Origin: Bacteroidales bacterium
Lineage (GTDB): Bacteria; Bacteroidota; Bacteroidia; Bacteroidales; WCHB1-69
DNA length: 9,316 bases
Direction of reading: 5' to 3'
Assembly (NCBI GenBank): GCA_017618435.1
Contig: JAFZUH010000005.1
Span: 1-9,316, forward strand
The position numbers and the translations under genes were made by a program. This document shows positions 1-7,027 of the stretch, piece by piece; positions within the stretch are counted from its first letter, which is position 1, and every line of letters begins with the position of its first letter. Below the pieces are notes generated by a model. The model worked only from the letters and a program-made list of their open reading frames with translations. It did no database searches and was not told the DNA's origin.

Positions 1-1037
1 ATGATAGCCCCTTCAATTTCTCTGACGTTTGAAACAATTCTACAAGCCAGATATTCAACAACTTCATCAGGAATATCTATACCGCTGCTATAACATTTGG
101 AACGAATGATTTTTGTTCTTGTTTCCTTGTCCGGTGATTGCAAATCGGCAGCCAATCCCCATTTGAAACGGGACAACAATCTTTGGTCAAATTGTTGAAT
201 TTCAGCGGGAGATTTATCGGCAGTGATAATTATCTGCTTGTGTTTCTGATGAAAAGCATTGAATATTTGGAAAAACATCTCCTGAGTATGCACTTTTCCT
301 GCCAAAAATTGAATGTCATCAATGATTAGCATATCCAACATTTGATAGAAATGGAAGAAATCATCAAGCGTATTGTCATTGGAGGCGTGTACGTATTGTC
401 TTAAAAATGTAACAGAATCCACATAAAGCACCAATGCGTCAGGAAAATTAACTTTGGTTTCCAAACCTATAGCATGAGCCAAGTGAGTTTTGCCCAAACC
501 TGAAGCCGAATAGATAAAAAACGGATTGAATGCAGTTGTCCCGATAGGATTTGTCGCAATAGAATAACCGGCGGCACGTGCCAAACGGTTACACTCCCCT
601 TCTATAAAAGTATCAAAATTCAATTCTTTTTTTAATTGGGATTGTATGTTTATTTTCTTCAATCCGGGAACGACAAAAGGATTGATAATATCTTTTTCAC
701 CTTTTTTCTTGTTCAGATTTTCATCCAAAGGTATATTGATATTATTATCCATAGTACCAACTCTGGTTGGGGGCAATGTCATTGAAGAATTGGCCACCAA
801 AATTTTGTATTCCAATTTTCCTTCAGGTCCCAACACACGATTGATGGCACTTTTGAGCAATTTCCAATAATTTCCTTCTATCCATTCGTGATAATACAAA
901 CTCGGCACTTGTATAGTAAGGATATGTTTGTCTAAAGAAATGGCTTTGATTGGAGAAAACCAAGTATTAAAACTTTCTTCTTCAATATTATCCTTTATAA
1001 ACTTCAGGCATTCATTCCATGCTTCTTGTTCTGTCAT
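1..1037 (-). CDS. dnaA: Chromosomal replication initiator DnaA (3' end outside window)
   Basis: DnaA is the AAA+ ATPase that binds oriC, melts the origin and loads the replicative helicase. About 345 codons are visible, starting at the ATG at 1037-1035; domain IV (helix-turn-helix) lies beyond the left edge. Domain I (about residues 1-85) has the usual WNECL...FNTWFSPI pattern, followed by a Lys/Asn-rich linker. The AAA+ core shows Walker A at 177-184 (SASGLGKT), Walker B at about 236-241 (MLIIDD), a sensor 1-like ITADKSP, the box VII RLLSRFKWGL with the probable arginine finger R290, and sensor 2 NVREIEGA with R339. The first Walker A position is Ser rather than Gly. No Shine-Dalgarno sequence precedes the start, only an A-rich stretch, as is common in Bacteroidetes. 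The gene is divergent from hisS. Identity is secure; the C-terminus cannot be judged. Confidence 0.97.
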   Translation of the reverse strand, partial: MTEQEAWNECLKFIKDNIEEESFNTWFSPIKAISLDKHILTIQVPSLYYHEWIEGNYWKLLKSAINRVLGPEGKLEYKILVANSSMTLPPTRVGTMDNNINIPLDENLNKKKGEKDIINPFVVPGLKKINIQSQLKKELNFDTFIEGECNRLARAAGYSIATNPIGTTAFNPFFIYSASGLGKTHLAHAIGLETKVNFPDALVLYVDSVTFLRQYVHASNDNTLDDFFHFYQMLDMLIIDDIQFLAGKVHTQEMFFQIFNAFHQKHKQIIITADKSPAEIQQFDQRLLSRFKWGLAADLQSPDKETRTKIIRSKCYSSGIDIPDEVVEYLACRIVSNVREIEGAI

Positions 1038-1123
1038 TTCTTTTATGTGTGTTTCTATATGTTAATAAATTCAGTCAAAAAAATGTATTTTGAAATATTT
1101 TCATCAAATATAAATTTGATTAT

Positions 1124-1172
1124 CAAATGTATAACAAAAAAATAAATTCATTTTTCTGACTATGCAAAGATA
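1124..1172 (-). promoter_or_regulatory. Candidate dnaA promoter elements
   Basis: On the minus strand, TATCTTTG occupies 1172-1165 and TACATTTG occupies 1131-1124. Both match the Bacteroidetes -7 consensus TAnnTTTG. They would give dnaA leaders of roughly 120 or 80 nt. Neither has a clear TTG at the expected distance upstream for a -33 element. The first is part of TATCTTTGCA, the same 10-mer found before hisS, which makes it the better candidate. The assignment rests on consensus matching only. Confidence 0.45.
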
Positions 1173-1199
1173 CATACAAAAAGTTTAGAATAATTTTTT

Positions 1200-1232
1200 T
1201 TTACACTTGTTTTTTTCAAAAAAAAATGTAAA
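1200..1232. repeat. Imperfect A/T-rich inverted repeat
   Basis: TTTACA at 1200-1205 and TGTAAA at 1227-1232 are perfect outer arms. Inside them, T-rich and A-rich tracts can pair with two mismatches down to a three-base loop, giving 13 pairs of a possible 15. With so few G-C pairs it is unlikely to be a strong RNA terminator. It may be an unwinding-prone or protein-binding element between the divergent promoters, or simply the result of base composition. Confidence 0.35.
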
Positions 1233-1394
1233 TGAATTTATGTGATTTTTATAAGACACACTTAATCAAATGTTTGTACATTCCCCTTAAAGCAAGTTAT
1301 TTTAAGTGTTGTAAAATAATTATGTTTTATTTTTGTTAAAAACTTTAGAAAGACACCTGCCTTTATTAATAGGTGGCAATTGCATTTTTTATGT

Positions 1395-1402
1395 TATCTT
1401 TG
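1395..1402 (+). promoter_or_regulatory. Candidate hisS promoter -7 element
   Basis: TATCTTTG matches the Bacteroidetes -7 consensus TAnnTTTG exactly and lies 22 nt before the hisS ATG. This predicts a leader of only about 15 nt, too short for a T-box or attenuator. The -33 element is weak: the nearest TTG (1380-1382) is only 12 nt upstream, against the usual 19 or so. A short inverted repeat, CACCT at 1354-1358 and AGGTG at 1371-1375, overlaps the expected -33 position. Confidence 0.55.
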
Positions 1403-1424
1403 CAAATAAAAAAGAAACAAACCA

Positions 1425-2783
1425 ATGTCAAAACAAACAATAGGTATTCCACGTGGCACACGTGATTTTATGCCACATGAAATGATATGCAGAAATTATA
1501 TCTTTGATATTATCCGTTCTACATTTGAACAATTCGGATATTTACCCATAGAAACTCCTTCTATGGAAAATCTGTCCACTTTGATGGGCAAATATGGAGA
1601 AGAAGGCGACAGACTGGTGTTCAAAGTACTTAATTCCGGTGATTTCACACCCGACATCAACCTGAATGAGTCACCGGCAAAAATAGCCAGCCGTATATGT
1701 GAAAAAGGCTTGCGATACGATTTGACGGTGCCGTTCGCCCGTTTTGTAGTGCAACACCAAAGCGACTTGACATTTCCGTTCAAACGTTATCAAATGCAAC
1801 CCGTATGGAGAGCCGACCGTCCACAAAAAGGCCGTTATCGTGAATTTTACCAGTGTGATGCGGATATTATCGGCAGCAATTCGTTGCTCAATGAGGTGGA
1901 ACTCATTCACATGATTGATACCGTTTTCCATAAACTGAATATGGAAATCTGTATTCTGTTTAACAATAGAAAAATTCTTTCGGGCATAGCCCAATATATA
2001 GGCTATGAAGACAAGGTGGTTGATATTACCGTTGCCATTGACAAAATGGAAAAAATCGGGCTGGAAAAAGTATGTGAAGAACTGAAAGAAAAAGGCATAG
2101 ACGAAACTGCCATACAAAAATTAACTCCCATTTTGTTGTTAAGCGGAAATAATTACGAAAAAATCAATACGTTAAAAGAAATACTGAAAGATTCTGATGC
2201 GGGCATCAAAGGTATTGAAGAATGTTTGACTGTTTTATCCTATATAGAAGACAAAAATTTATCTCCCCAATGTGAAGTGAAATTGGATTTGACTTTGGCA
2301 CGTGGATTAAATTATTATACAGGAACAATTTTTGAGGTAAAATCAAAACAAGTTCCCATAGGCAGCATTACCGGCGGCGGCAGATATGACAACCTGACAG
2401 GTATTTTCGGTTTGGACAACATGTCCGGTGTCGGCATTAGTTTTGGCGTGGAACGTATTTATGATGTTTGGAAAGAATTGAATCAAAATCAGGAAGTGCA
2501 ATCTCCCGTAAAAATCTTTTTTGTCAATTTCGGTGCCCAAGAAGAACGCTATTGTCTGCATGCCCTCAATACATTAAGGAAAAATGGTATCGGAGCAGAA
2601 ATATATCCCGAAGCCGTCAAGTTGCAAAAACAAATAAAATATGCAGACAATAAGCATATTCCATTTGTCGTTTTGGCAGGTGAAAATGAAATAAACCAAC
2701 AAAAATTCACCGTCAAAGATATGCAGGCTCACACACAAATGTTACTTTCTTTAGAAGAATTGTTAAATTTAGTGAACAAATAA
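1425..2783 (+). CDS. hisS: Histidyl-tRNA synthetase
   Basis: This cytoplasmic class II enzyme charges tRNA-His with histidine using ATP. The 452-residue product starts with the usual GIPRGTRDFMP segment (7-17). It carries GLRYDLTVPFARF (95-107), motif 2 with RADRPQKGRYREFYQCD (129-145), the histidine-binding LARGLNYYTGTIFEV (291-305), GGGRYDNL (317-324) and motif 3 GVGISFGVERI (335-345). The anticodon-binding domain runs from about 361 to the end. The protein is longer than the ~420-residue E. coli enzyme, partly through an insertion before motif 2 around residues 70-92 as in other Bacteroidetes HisRS. The ATG at 1425 follows a good -7 element and gives the conserved N-terminus. hutH starts one base after the stop, so the two are probably co-transcribed. 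Confidence 0.97.
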   Translation: MSKQTIGIPRGTRDFMPHEMICRNYIFDIIRSTFEQFGYLPIETPSMENLSTLMGKYGEEGDRLVFKVLNSGDFTPDINLNESPAKIASRICEKGLRYDLTVPFARFVVQHQSDLTFPFKRYQMQPVWRADRPQKGRYREFYQCDADIIGSNSLLNEVELIHMIDTVFHKLNMEICILFNNRKILSGIAQYIGYEDKVVDITVAIDKMEKIGLEKVCEELKEKGIDETAIQKLTPILLLSGNNYEKINTLKEILKDSDAGIKGIEECLTVLSYIEDKNLSPQCEVKLDLTLARGLNYYTGTIFEVKSKQVPIGSITGGGRYDNLTGIFGLDNMSGVGISFGVERIYDVWKELNQNQEVQSPVKIFFVNFGAQEERYCLHALNTLRKNGIGAEIYPEAVKLQKQIKYADNKHIPFVVLAGENEINQQKFTVKDMQAHTQMLLSLEELLNLVNK

Positions 2784-2784
2784 T

Positions 2785-4287
2785 ATGAAAACGTACAAAA
2801 TATTAAGAAAACCTTTGACATTCAAGGCTGTCTATGAAATAATCAGAGAGAACAAAAAATTGGAATTGTCTGCAGAGGCGATTTCAAAAATACAGCAATG
2901 TCGGGAATATCTTGACAATAAAGTCAAAAAAGACGCTACTCCCATATATGGTGTTACCACAGGTTTCGGGTCGTTGTGCAACACCAAAGTTTCCGAACAA
3001 GATTTGGAAAAACTGCAAGAAAATCTAATGAAAAGTCATGCTTGTGGCATTGGCGAAGAGGTGCCGCAAGAGATTGTCCGTTTGATGATGTTGTTGAAAA
3101 TACAATCGCTCTCCTACGGACATTCGGGAGCACAAGTGGCAACGGTACAAAGGCTGATAGATTTGTATAATAACAGAATATATCCTATTGTATATCAACA
3201 AGGGTCGCTTGGAGCATCGGGCGATTTGGCACCATTGGCACATTTGTGTCTGCCTTTGATTGGCTTGGGCGAAGTTTATTTTCACGGCAAACGCTATGCG
3301 GCAGCCGACATCAATGCCAAATTCAAATTTGAACCGATAAAACTGAAATCCAAAGAAGGCTTGGCCTTGTTGAATGGCACGCAATTCATGTCGGCATACG
3401 GAGTTTGGCTGGTGTTGAAATCGGAGAAACTGTCTGTTTTGGCAGACCTTATTGGAGCCATCTCATTAGATGCTTTCAATGGCCGATTAGACCCTTTTAT
3501 AGAACAAGTGCATGTGGTTCGCCCGCATTTGGGACAAATAGAAACGGCTAACAATATCAACCAATTTTTGGAAGGTTCGGAAATTGCCCGACAACCCAAA
3601 AAACAAGTGCAAGACCCCTACTCTTTCCGCTGTATGCCACAAGTACATGGGGCGAGCAAAGACGCAATAGATTATGTCAAATCAGTATTCGAAATAGAGA
3701 TAAATTCCGTCACCGACAATCCTACTGTTTTTCCAAAAGAAGATTTGGTGATTTCCGCAGGCAATTTTCACGGACAACCCTTGGCTATCAGTCTGGATTT
3801 TTTGAGCATTGCCGTGGCCGAACTCGGAAATATTTCAGAACGAAGAGTTTATCAACTGATAGACGGCAAACACAATTTGCCTCCATTTTTGGTTGCCAAC
3901 CCCGGACTTAATTCCGGATTTATGATACCCCAATATACGGCAGCATCAATTGTCAATCAAAACAAATCATTGACAATGCCCTGTTCCACCGACAGTATCA
4001 TTTCTTCACAAGGACAAGAAGACCACGTGAGCATGGGTGCCAATGCTGCAACAAAATGTTTCAGAATTGTAGAAAATACAGAAAAACTGTTGGGCATAGA
4101 ACTATTCAATGCCGCTCAGGCTTTGGAATTCAGAAAACCATTGAAATCATCTCCCTTGATTGAAAAAATTCTGGAAATGTACAGAACACAAGTGCCTTTT
4201 GTTGAAAACGATATGCTAATGTACGAAAACATGAAAACAAGTACGGAATTTATCCAATATTTGGAAGAATGGTTTGAATGTGAATAA
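2785..4287 (+). CDS. hutH: Histidine ammonia-lyase (HAL/PAL family)
   Basis: Histidine ammonia-lyase removes ammonia from L-histidine to give trans-urocanate, the first step of histidine breakdown; it is a cytoplasmic homotetramer. The 500-residue product has normal family length. The Ala144-Ser145-Gly146 triad within GSLGASGDLAPLAHL (140-154) forms the MIO electrophile. Other family residues are YGVTTGFG (55-62), SHACG with H85, QDPYSFRCMPQVHGAS (276-291), TDNPTVF (310-316), GNFHGQP (326-332) and QEDHVSMG (411-418). The overall pattern, including the EINSVTDNP and LPPFLVANPGLNSGFM segments, is nearer to histidine than to tyrosine or phenylalanine lyases, though substrate is inferred. It begins one base after hisS and is followed by a terminator, suggesting a two-gene operon. 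No hutU, hutI or hutG lies in the window. Confidence 0.93.
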   Translation: MKTYKILRKPLTFKAVYEIIRENKKLELSAEAISKIQQCREYLDNKVKKDATPIYGVTTGFGSLCNTKVSEQDLEKLQENLMKSHACGIGEEVPQEIVRLMMLLKIQSLSYGHSGAQVATVQRLIDLYNNRIYPIVYQQGSLGASGDLAPLAHLCLPLIGLGEVYFHGKRYAAADINAKFKFEPIKLKSKEGLALLNGTQFMSAYGVWLVLKSEKLSVLADLIGAISLDAFNGRLDPFIEQVHVVRPHLGQIETANNINQFLEGSEIARQPKKQVQDPYSFRCMPQVHGASKDAIDYVKSVFEIEINSVTDNPTVFPKEDLVISAGNFHGQPLAISLDFLSIAVAELGNISERRVYQLIDGKHNLPPFLVANPGLNSGFMIPQYTAASIVNQNKSLTMPCSTDSIISSQGQEDHVSMGANAATKCFRIVENTEKLLGIELFNAAQALEFRKPLKSSPLIEKILEMYRTQVPFVENDMLMYENMKTSTEFIQYLEEWFECE

Positions 4288-4304
4288 ACAAAACAATAAT
4301 AACT

Positions 4305-4340
4305 AAACTCGTTGATATTTGCCGTTCAACGAGTTTTTTT
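4305..4340 (+). terminator. Intrinsic terminator after hutH
   Basis: A perfect 11-bp stem (AAACTCGTTGA at 4305-4315, TCAACGAGTTT at 4326-4336) with a 10-nt loop runs directly into more T residues, so the 3' arm plus tail has seven consecutive T at 4334-4340. It begins 18 nt after the hutH stop and should end the hisS-hutH transcript. Confidence 0.88.
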
Positions 4341-4372
4341 CTAAAAAAATATGTGTTGCTATTCAGAAAAAA

Positions 4373-4379
4373 TATTTTG
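4373..4379 (+). promoter_or_regulatory. Weak candidate promoter for the AsmA-family gene
   Basis: Because a terminator lies upstream, the next gene needs its own promoter within about 60 nt. The only -7-like sequence is TATTTTG, one base short of TAnnTTTG, 17 nt before the start codon. A TTG at 4356-4358 could serve as -33, but the spacing of 14 nt is short. This is a weak assignment. Confidence 0.3.
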
Positions 4380-4396
4380 ACAAAAACAAATAACTT

Positions 4397-6970
4397 ATGG
4401 ATACGATAACCGCTCCCCAACTGCCCCAAAAGAAAGGCCGCTTCAAAAAAGTGATATTAGGTTTCATTTTAACCTTGTTTTTGCTATTGTTTCTTTTGAT
4501 TGTTGTTGCCTTTGCTTTTGAAAGCAAGATTGCAGATTTGTTCCTGCAAAAGACTTATCAATTTACAACAACTGAAATCACACACAAAGACGTACATTTG
4601 AGTCTGTTGCGGAAGTTTCCTTCAGCCTCGTTGGAAATACAAGATTTGCACGCCAAAGGCAACCATAAAGACTTCATGCTATTGCAAGCCGAAAAGGTAT
4701 TTTTGCAATTCAATGTGATGGATATTATCAAGGGCAACTATACCATTAAGAAAATAGAAATTGACAACGCTGTTTTCAATATGGTCTTAGACAAAAAAGG
4801 CAAAAACAATTGGGAGGTTTTTATCACCGAAGACACTGTGTCAGATGAAAATTTCCGTTTGGATATCAATGTCATCGAACTGAAAAATATCGACTACAGT
4901 TATATTGACCAACAATCCGATTTTGAATTTGCTTCCAGTATCAACCATTTGACAGCCAAAGGCAATTACGACAATCAAACTATTGCCGCCCATGTAAACA
5001 CCAAACTTGCGGTAAAACACATCTTAACCGACAATGACACTATTGTCCGCCAACAAAATGTCAAATTCAATACCCAACTGCATCTGAATCTGAAAACAGA
5101 TGTTTACCAAATCGAAAACAGCAATTTTGTGTTTGATTTTATGAAATGCAACATCGTTGCCAAACTGGCGGGTTGCGGGGCAAACGATTATCTGTTGGAA
5201 GCCCAATTTTCAACAGACAAAGCCAATATCGTAGCCATGACCAAGTTGTTGCCAGATAGCATAAAAATGCAAACAACCAACTATAAACCCAAAGGCAATT
5301 TGAGTTGTACCATTAATATTAAAGGATTGATTGGAGAAAAAAGCACCTGCAACATCAACGGAAAATATCAAATTGACAATATGAACATATCGAACATTCA
5401 AACCGACATATCGTTGAGCAAGATTAACGTGGAAGGCAGTTTTTCAACCCAAATACCCAACTACAAACCACACACACGTATAAATATCGATTATTTTACC
5501 GCCAACTTGAATCGCGGGAACATTAATGGAACCATAAAAATTGCCGACCTTGCCGCTCCTTCGGTGGATTTGAATGTGCAGGCAGAGTTGAAATTGCAGG
5601 ATTGGCAAAATTTCATGCCCAAAACCTATATACACCAAGCCAGCGGATATGCCGAAATTGCCTTGGCATTCAAACACAAATTCCAAAACACTAAAAACAT
5701 TTCCCCGTTGGAATTGAACCAATCGACCATACAAGGCTATGCCTTGTTCAAAAAAGTGGATTTCCAAATGAAAGAAAATGATTTCGCTTTTGAAAACTTG
5801 AACGGAAAATTCGTTTTTAACAACCAATATATTGAAGCCGAAAAAATAGAAGGAACCATCAAGGGCAACGATTTCGAACTCAACGGACGGATAGAAAATA
5901 TTTTTCCCTATTTGCTGCAATCCAATCAGGATTTGAAAATTATTGCAAAACTAAATCTCAAACATTTCAACTTGGATAAGTTTCTGGTGGCTACTCAGAC
6001 AGAAAACAGCAGAAAAAACACAGAAAAACAACAACTTACATTCCCGAAACAAATCTATTTTGATTTTAATTTTCATGCGGACAAAATCACCTATCAGAAT
6101 TTTGAGACCAAAGCCACCTCCTGTCAAGCCATTTTGGCGAACAACACCTTGTTTCTGCACAATTTCACCGCTGATGCGTTTAAGGGCAATTTGCAAGCCA
6201 ATGGAAAAATCGTTCAGAAAAATGAAAATGTGTTTGATATTTCCTGCCATGCCGACATGAAAAACATAGACATAGAACGTTTGTTTTATTCGTTTTCCGA
6301 TTTTGGGCAAAAGGATTTGACTCATAAAAATCTGAAAGGCGTTGCTAATTGTACGGTCGATTTCAGTACGCAAATGCAGCAGGATTTGACCATCTTGGAT
6401 AAAACATTGAAAACAAATGCCGCCATTGCAATCGAAAACGGCGAACTCAACAAGTTCAAGCCCTTGGAATCGCTGTCAAAGTTTATTTCGTTGAGCGAAT
6501 TGAACAATATAAAATTCCAAAAATTAGCTACCACCATCAAAATTGCCAACCGAACCATTACCATTCCTGAAATTGACATCAGAAACACTGCCCTGAATCT
6601 GACCCTATCGGGTACCCACACCTTTGACCATGACATAGATTATCACGTTGTCGTTTCGTTACAAGAACTATTGTCCCAAAAATTCGCCAACAACAAAAAG
6701 AAACGCAAACAGAGAGAGGATTTCGGCGATGTAGTTGATGTCAATACAAGCGTTACCTATCTGTACATAAAAGCCGGCGGCAACTTGGACAATCCCAAAT
6801 TCGGCTGGGATACACAATCGGCAAACCATGGTCTGAACAAGAAAATATCCGCCCAAAAGGAAGAAATCAAGCAGGCGAACACAAAAAAACAACAGAACTC
6901 CCCGACATCATCATACACCAAACCGACCTCACAAAAACATCCCGAATTGGAGTTGGACGAAGACTGGTAA
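4397..6970 (+). CDS. AsmA-family membrane-anchored envelope protein
   Basis: An 857-residue protein with a short basic cytoplasmic N-terminus, one strong transmembrane segment at about 19-41 (a run of I, L, F and V after FKK) and a very long periplasmic part rich in alternating beta-strand patterns. Just after the anchor, LSLLRKFPSASLEIQDL (68-84) is the hallmark N-terminal segment of AsmA proteins. An AsmA-like C-terminal region occupies roughly 600-805, ending with VTYLYIKAGGNLDNPKFGWD. The last ~50 residues are a Lys/Gln/Ser-rich polar tail ending ELELDEDW. AsmA/TamB-type proteins are thought to form lipid-conducting bridges or aid outer-membrane assembly, so a role in envelope lipid homeostasis is inferred. 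The gene has a terminator upstream and rlmN 57 nt downstream. Family membership is firm; the specific function is unknown. Confidence 0.85.
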   Translation: MDTITAPQLPQKKGRFKKVILGFILTLFLLLFLLIVVAFAFESKIADLFLQKTYQFTTTEITHKDVHLSLLRKFPSASLEIQDLHAKGNHKDFMLLQAEKVFLQFNVMDIIKGNYTIKKIEIDNAVFNMVLDKKGKNNWEVFITEDTVSDENFRLDINVIELKNIDYSYIDQQSDFEFASSINHLTAKGNYDNQTIAAHVNTKLAVKHILTDNDTIVRQQNVKFNTQLHLNLKTDVYQIENSNFVFDFMKCNIVAKLAGCGANDYLLEAQFSTDKANIVAMTKLLPDSIKMQTTNYKPKGNLSCTINIKGLIGEKSTCNINGKYQIDNMNISNIQTDISLSKINVEGSFSTQIPNYKPHTRINIDYFTANLNRGNINGTIKIADLAAPSVDLNVQAELKLQDWQNFMPKTYIHQASGYAEIALAFKHKFQNTKNISPLELNQSTIQGYALFKKVDFQMKENDFAFENLNGKFVFNNQYIEAEKIEGTIKGNDFELNGRIENIFPYLLQSNQDLKIIAKLNLKHFNLDKFLVATQTENSRKNTEKQQLTFPKQIYFDFNFHADKITYQNFETKATSCQAILANNTLFLHNFTADAFKGNLQANGKIVQKNENVFDISCHADMKNIDIERLFYSFSDFGQKDLTHKNLKGVANCTVDFSTQMQQDLTILDKTLKTNAAIAIENGELNKFKPLESLSKFISLSELNNIKFQKLATTIKIANRTITIPEIDIRNTALNLTLSGTHTFDHDIDYHVVVSLQELLSQKFANNKKKRKQREDFGDVVDVNTSVTYLYIKAGGNLDNPKFGWDTQSANHGLNKKISAQKEEIKQANTKKQQNSPTSSYTKPTSQKHPELELDEDW

Positions 6971-7027
6971 TTGGAATGTTGAAGGTTGAAGGTTAAAATT
7001 GAAAGTTGAAAGATTAGAAGTTGATAC
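6971..7027. repeat. Degenerate TTGAARG heptamer repeats filling the spacer before rlmN
   Basis: Almost the whole 57-nt spacer parses into 6-8-nt units: TTGGAATG, TTGAAGG, TTGAAGG, TTAAAA, TTGAAAG, TTGAAAG, ATTAGAAG and TTGATAC, running straight into the rlmN ATG. Two exact tandem pairs are at 6979-6992 and 6999-7012. The purine-rich coding strand contains several GAAGG or GAAAG stretches. Repeats of this style (TTCAACTTTCAA on the other strand) occur between genes in some Bacteroidetes genomes, as I recall. No hairpin, promoter or terminator is evident. Confidence 0.7.

Larger units (their letters stand above)
1038..1424. other. AT-rich divergent dnaA-hisS intergenic region
   Basis: This is a 387-nt gene-free stretch between the divergent dnaA and hisS starts. 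It is very AT-rich, with long A and T runs around 1193-1226. It holds candidate Bacteroidetes -7 elements on both strands, an imperfect A/T-rich hairpin at 1200-1232, a short CACCT/AGGTG inverted repeat at 1354-1375 and the palindrome GCAATTGC at 1376-1383. No convincing small ORF or RNA gene was seen. I looked for TTATCCACA-type DnaA boxes on both strands and found none, so there is no support for an origin here. Confidence 0.8.

Noticed and set aside
138..870. Plus-strand open frames of 63 and 74 codons at 138-329 and 646-870
   Set aside because: Both lie opposite dnaA, whose reading frame is unbroken and carries all expected AAA+ motifs.
1038..1424. Possible replication origin next to dnaA
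   Set aside because: The region is AT-rich and adjoins dnaA, but no TTATCCACA-like DnaA boxes were found on either strand, and AT-richness alone is normal for spacers in this genome.
1403..1424. T-box or attenuator leader controlling hisS
   Set aside because: The best promoter leaves a leader of only about 15 nt, with no room for a T-box, leader peptide or attenuator hairpin.
1671..2117. 148-codon open frame on the minus strand opposite hisS
   Set aside because: It is antisense to the conserved catalytic core of HisRS and has no promoter-like sequence or motif.
5444..5920. 158-codon open frame on the minus strand inside the AsmA-family gene (and similar ones at 5951-6373 and 6757-7218)
   Set aside because: These are frames opposite well-supported plus-strand genes; they show no family motifs, and their products look like antisense translations with erratic hydrophobic composition.
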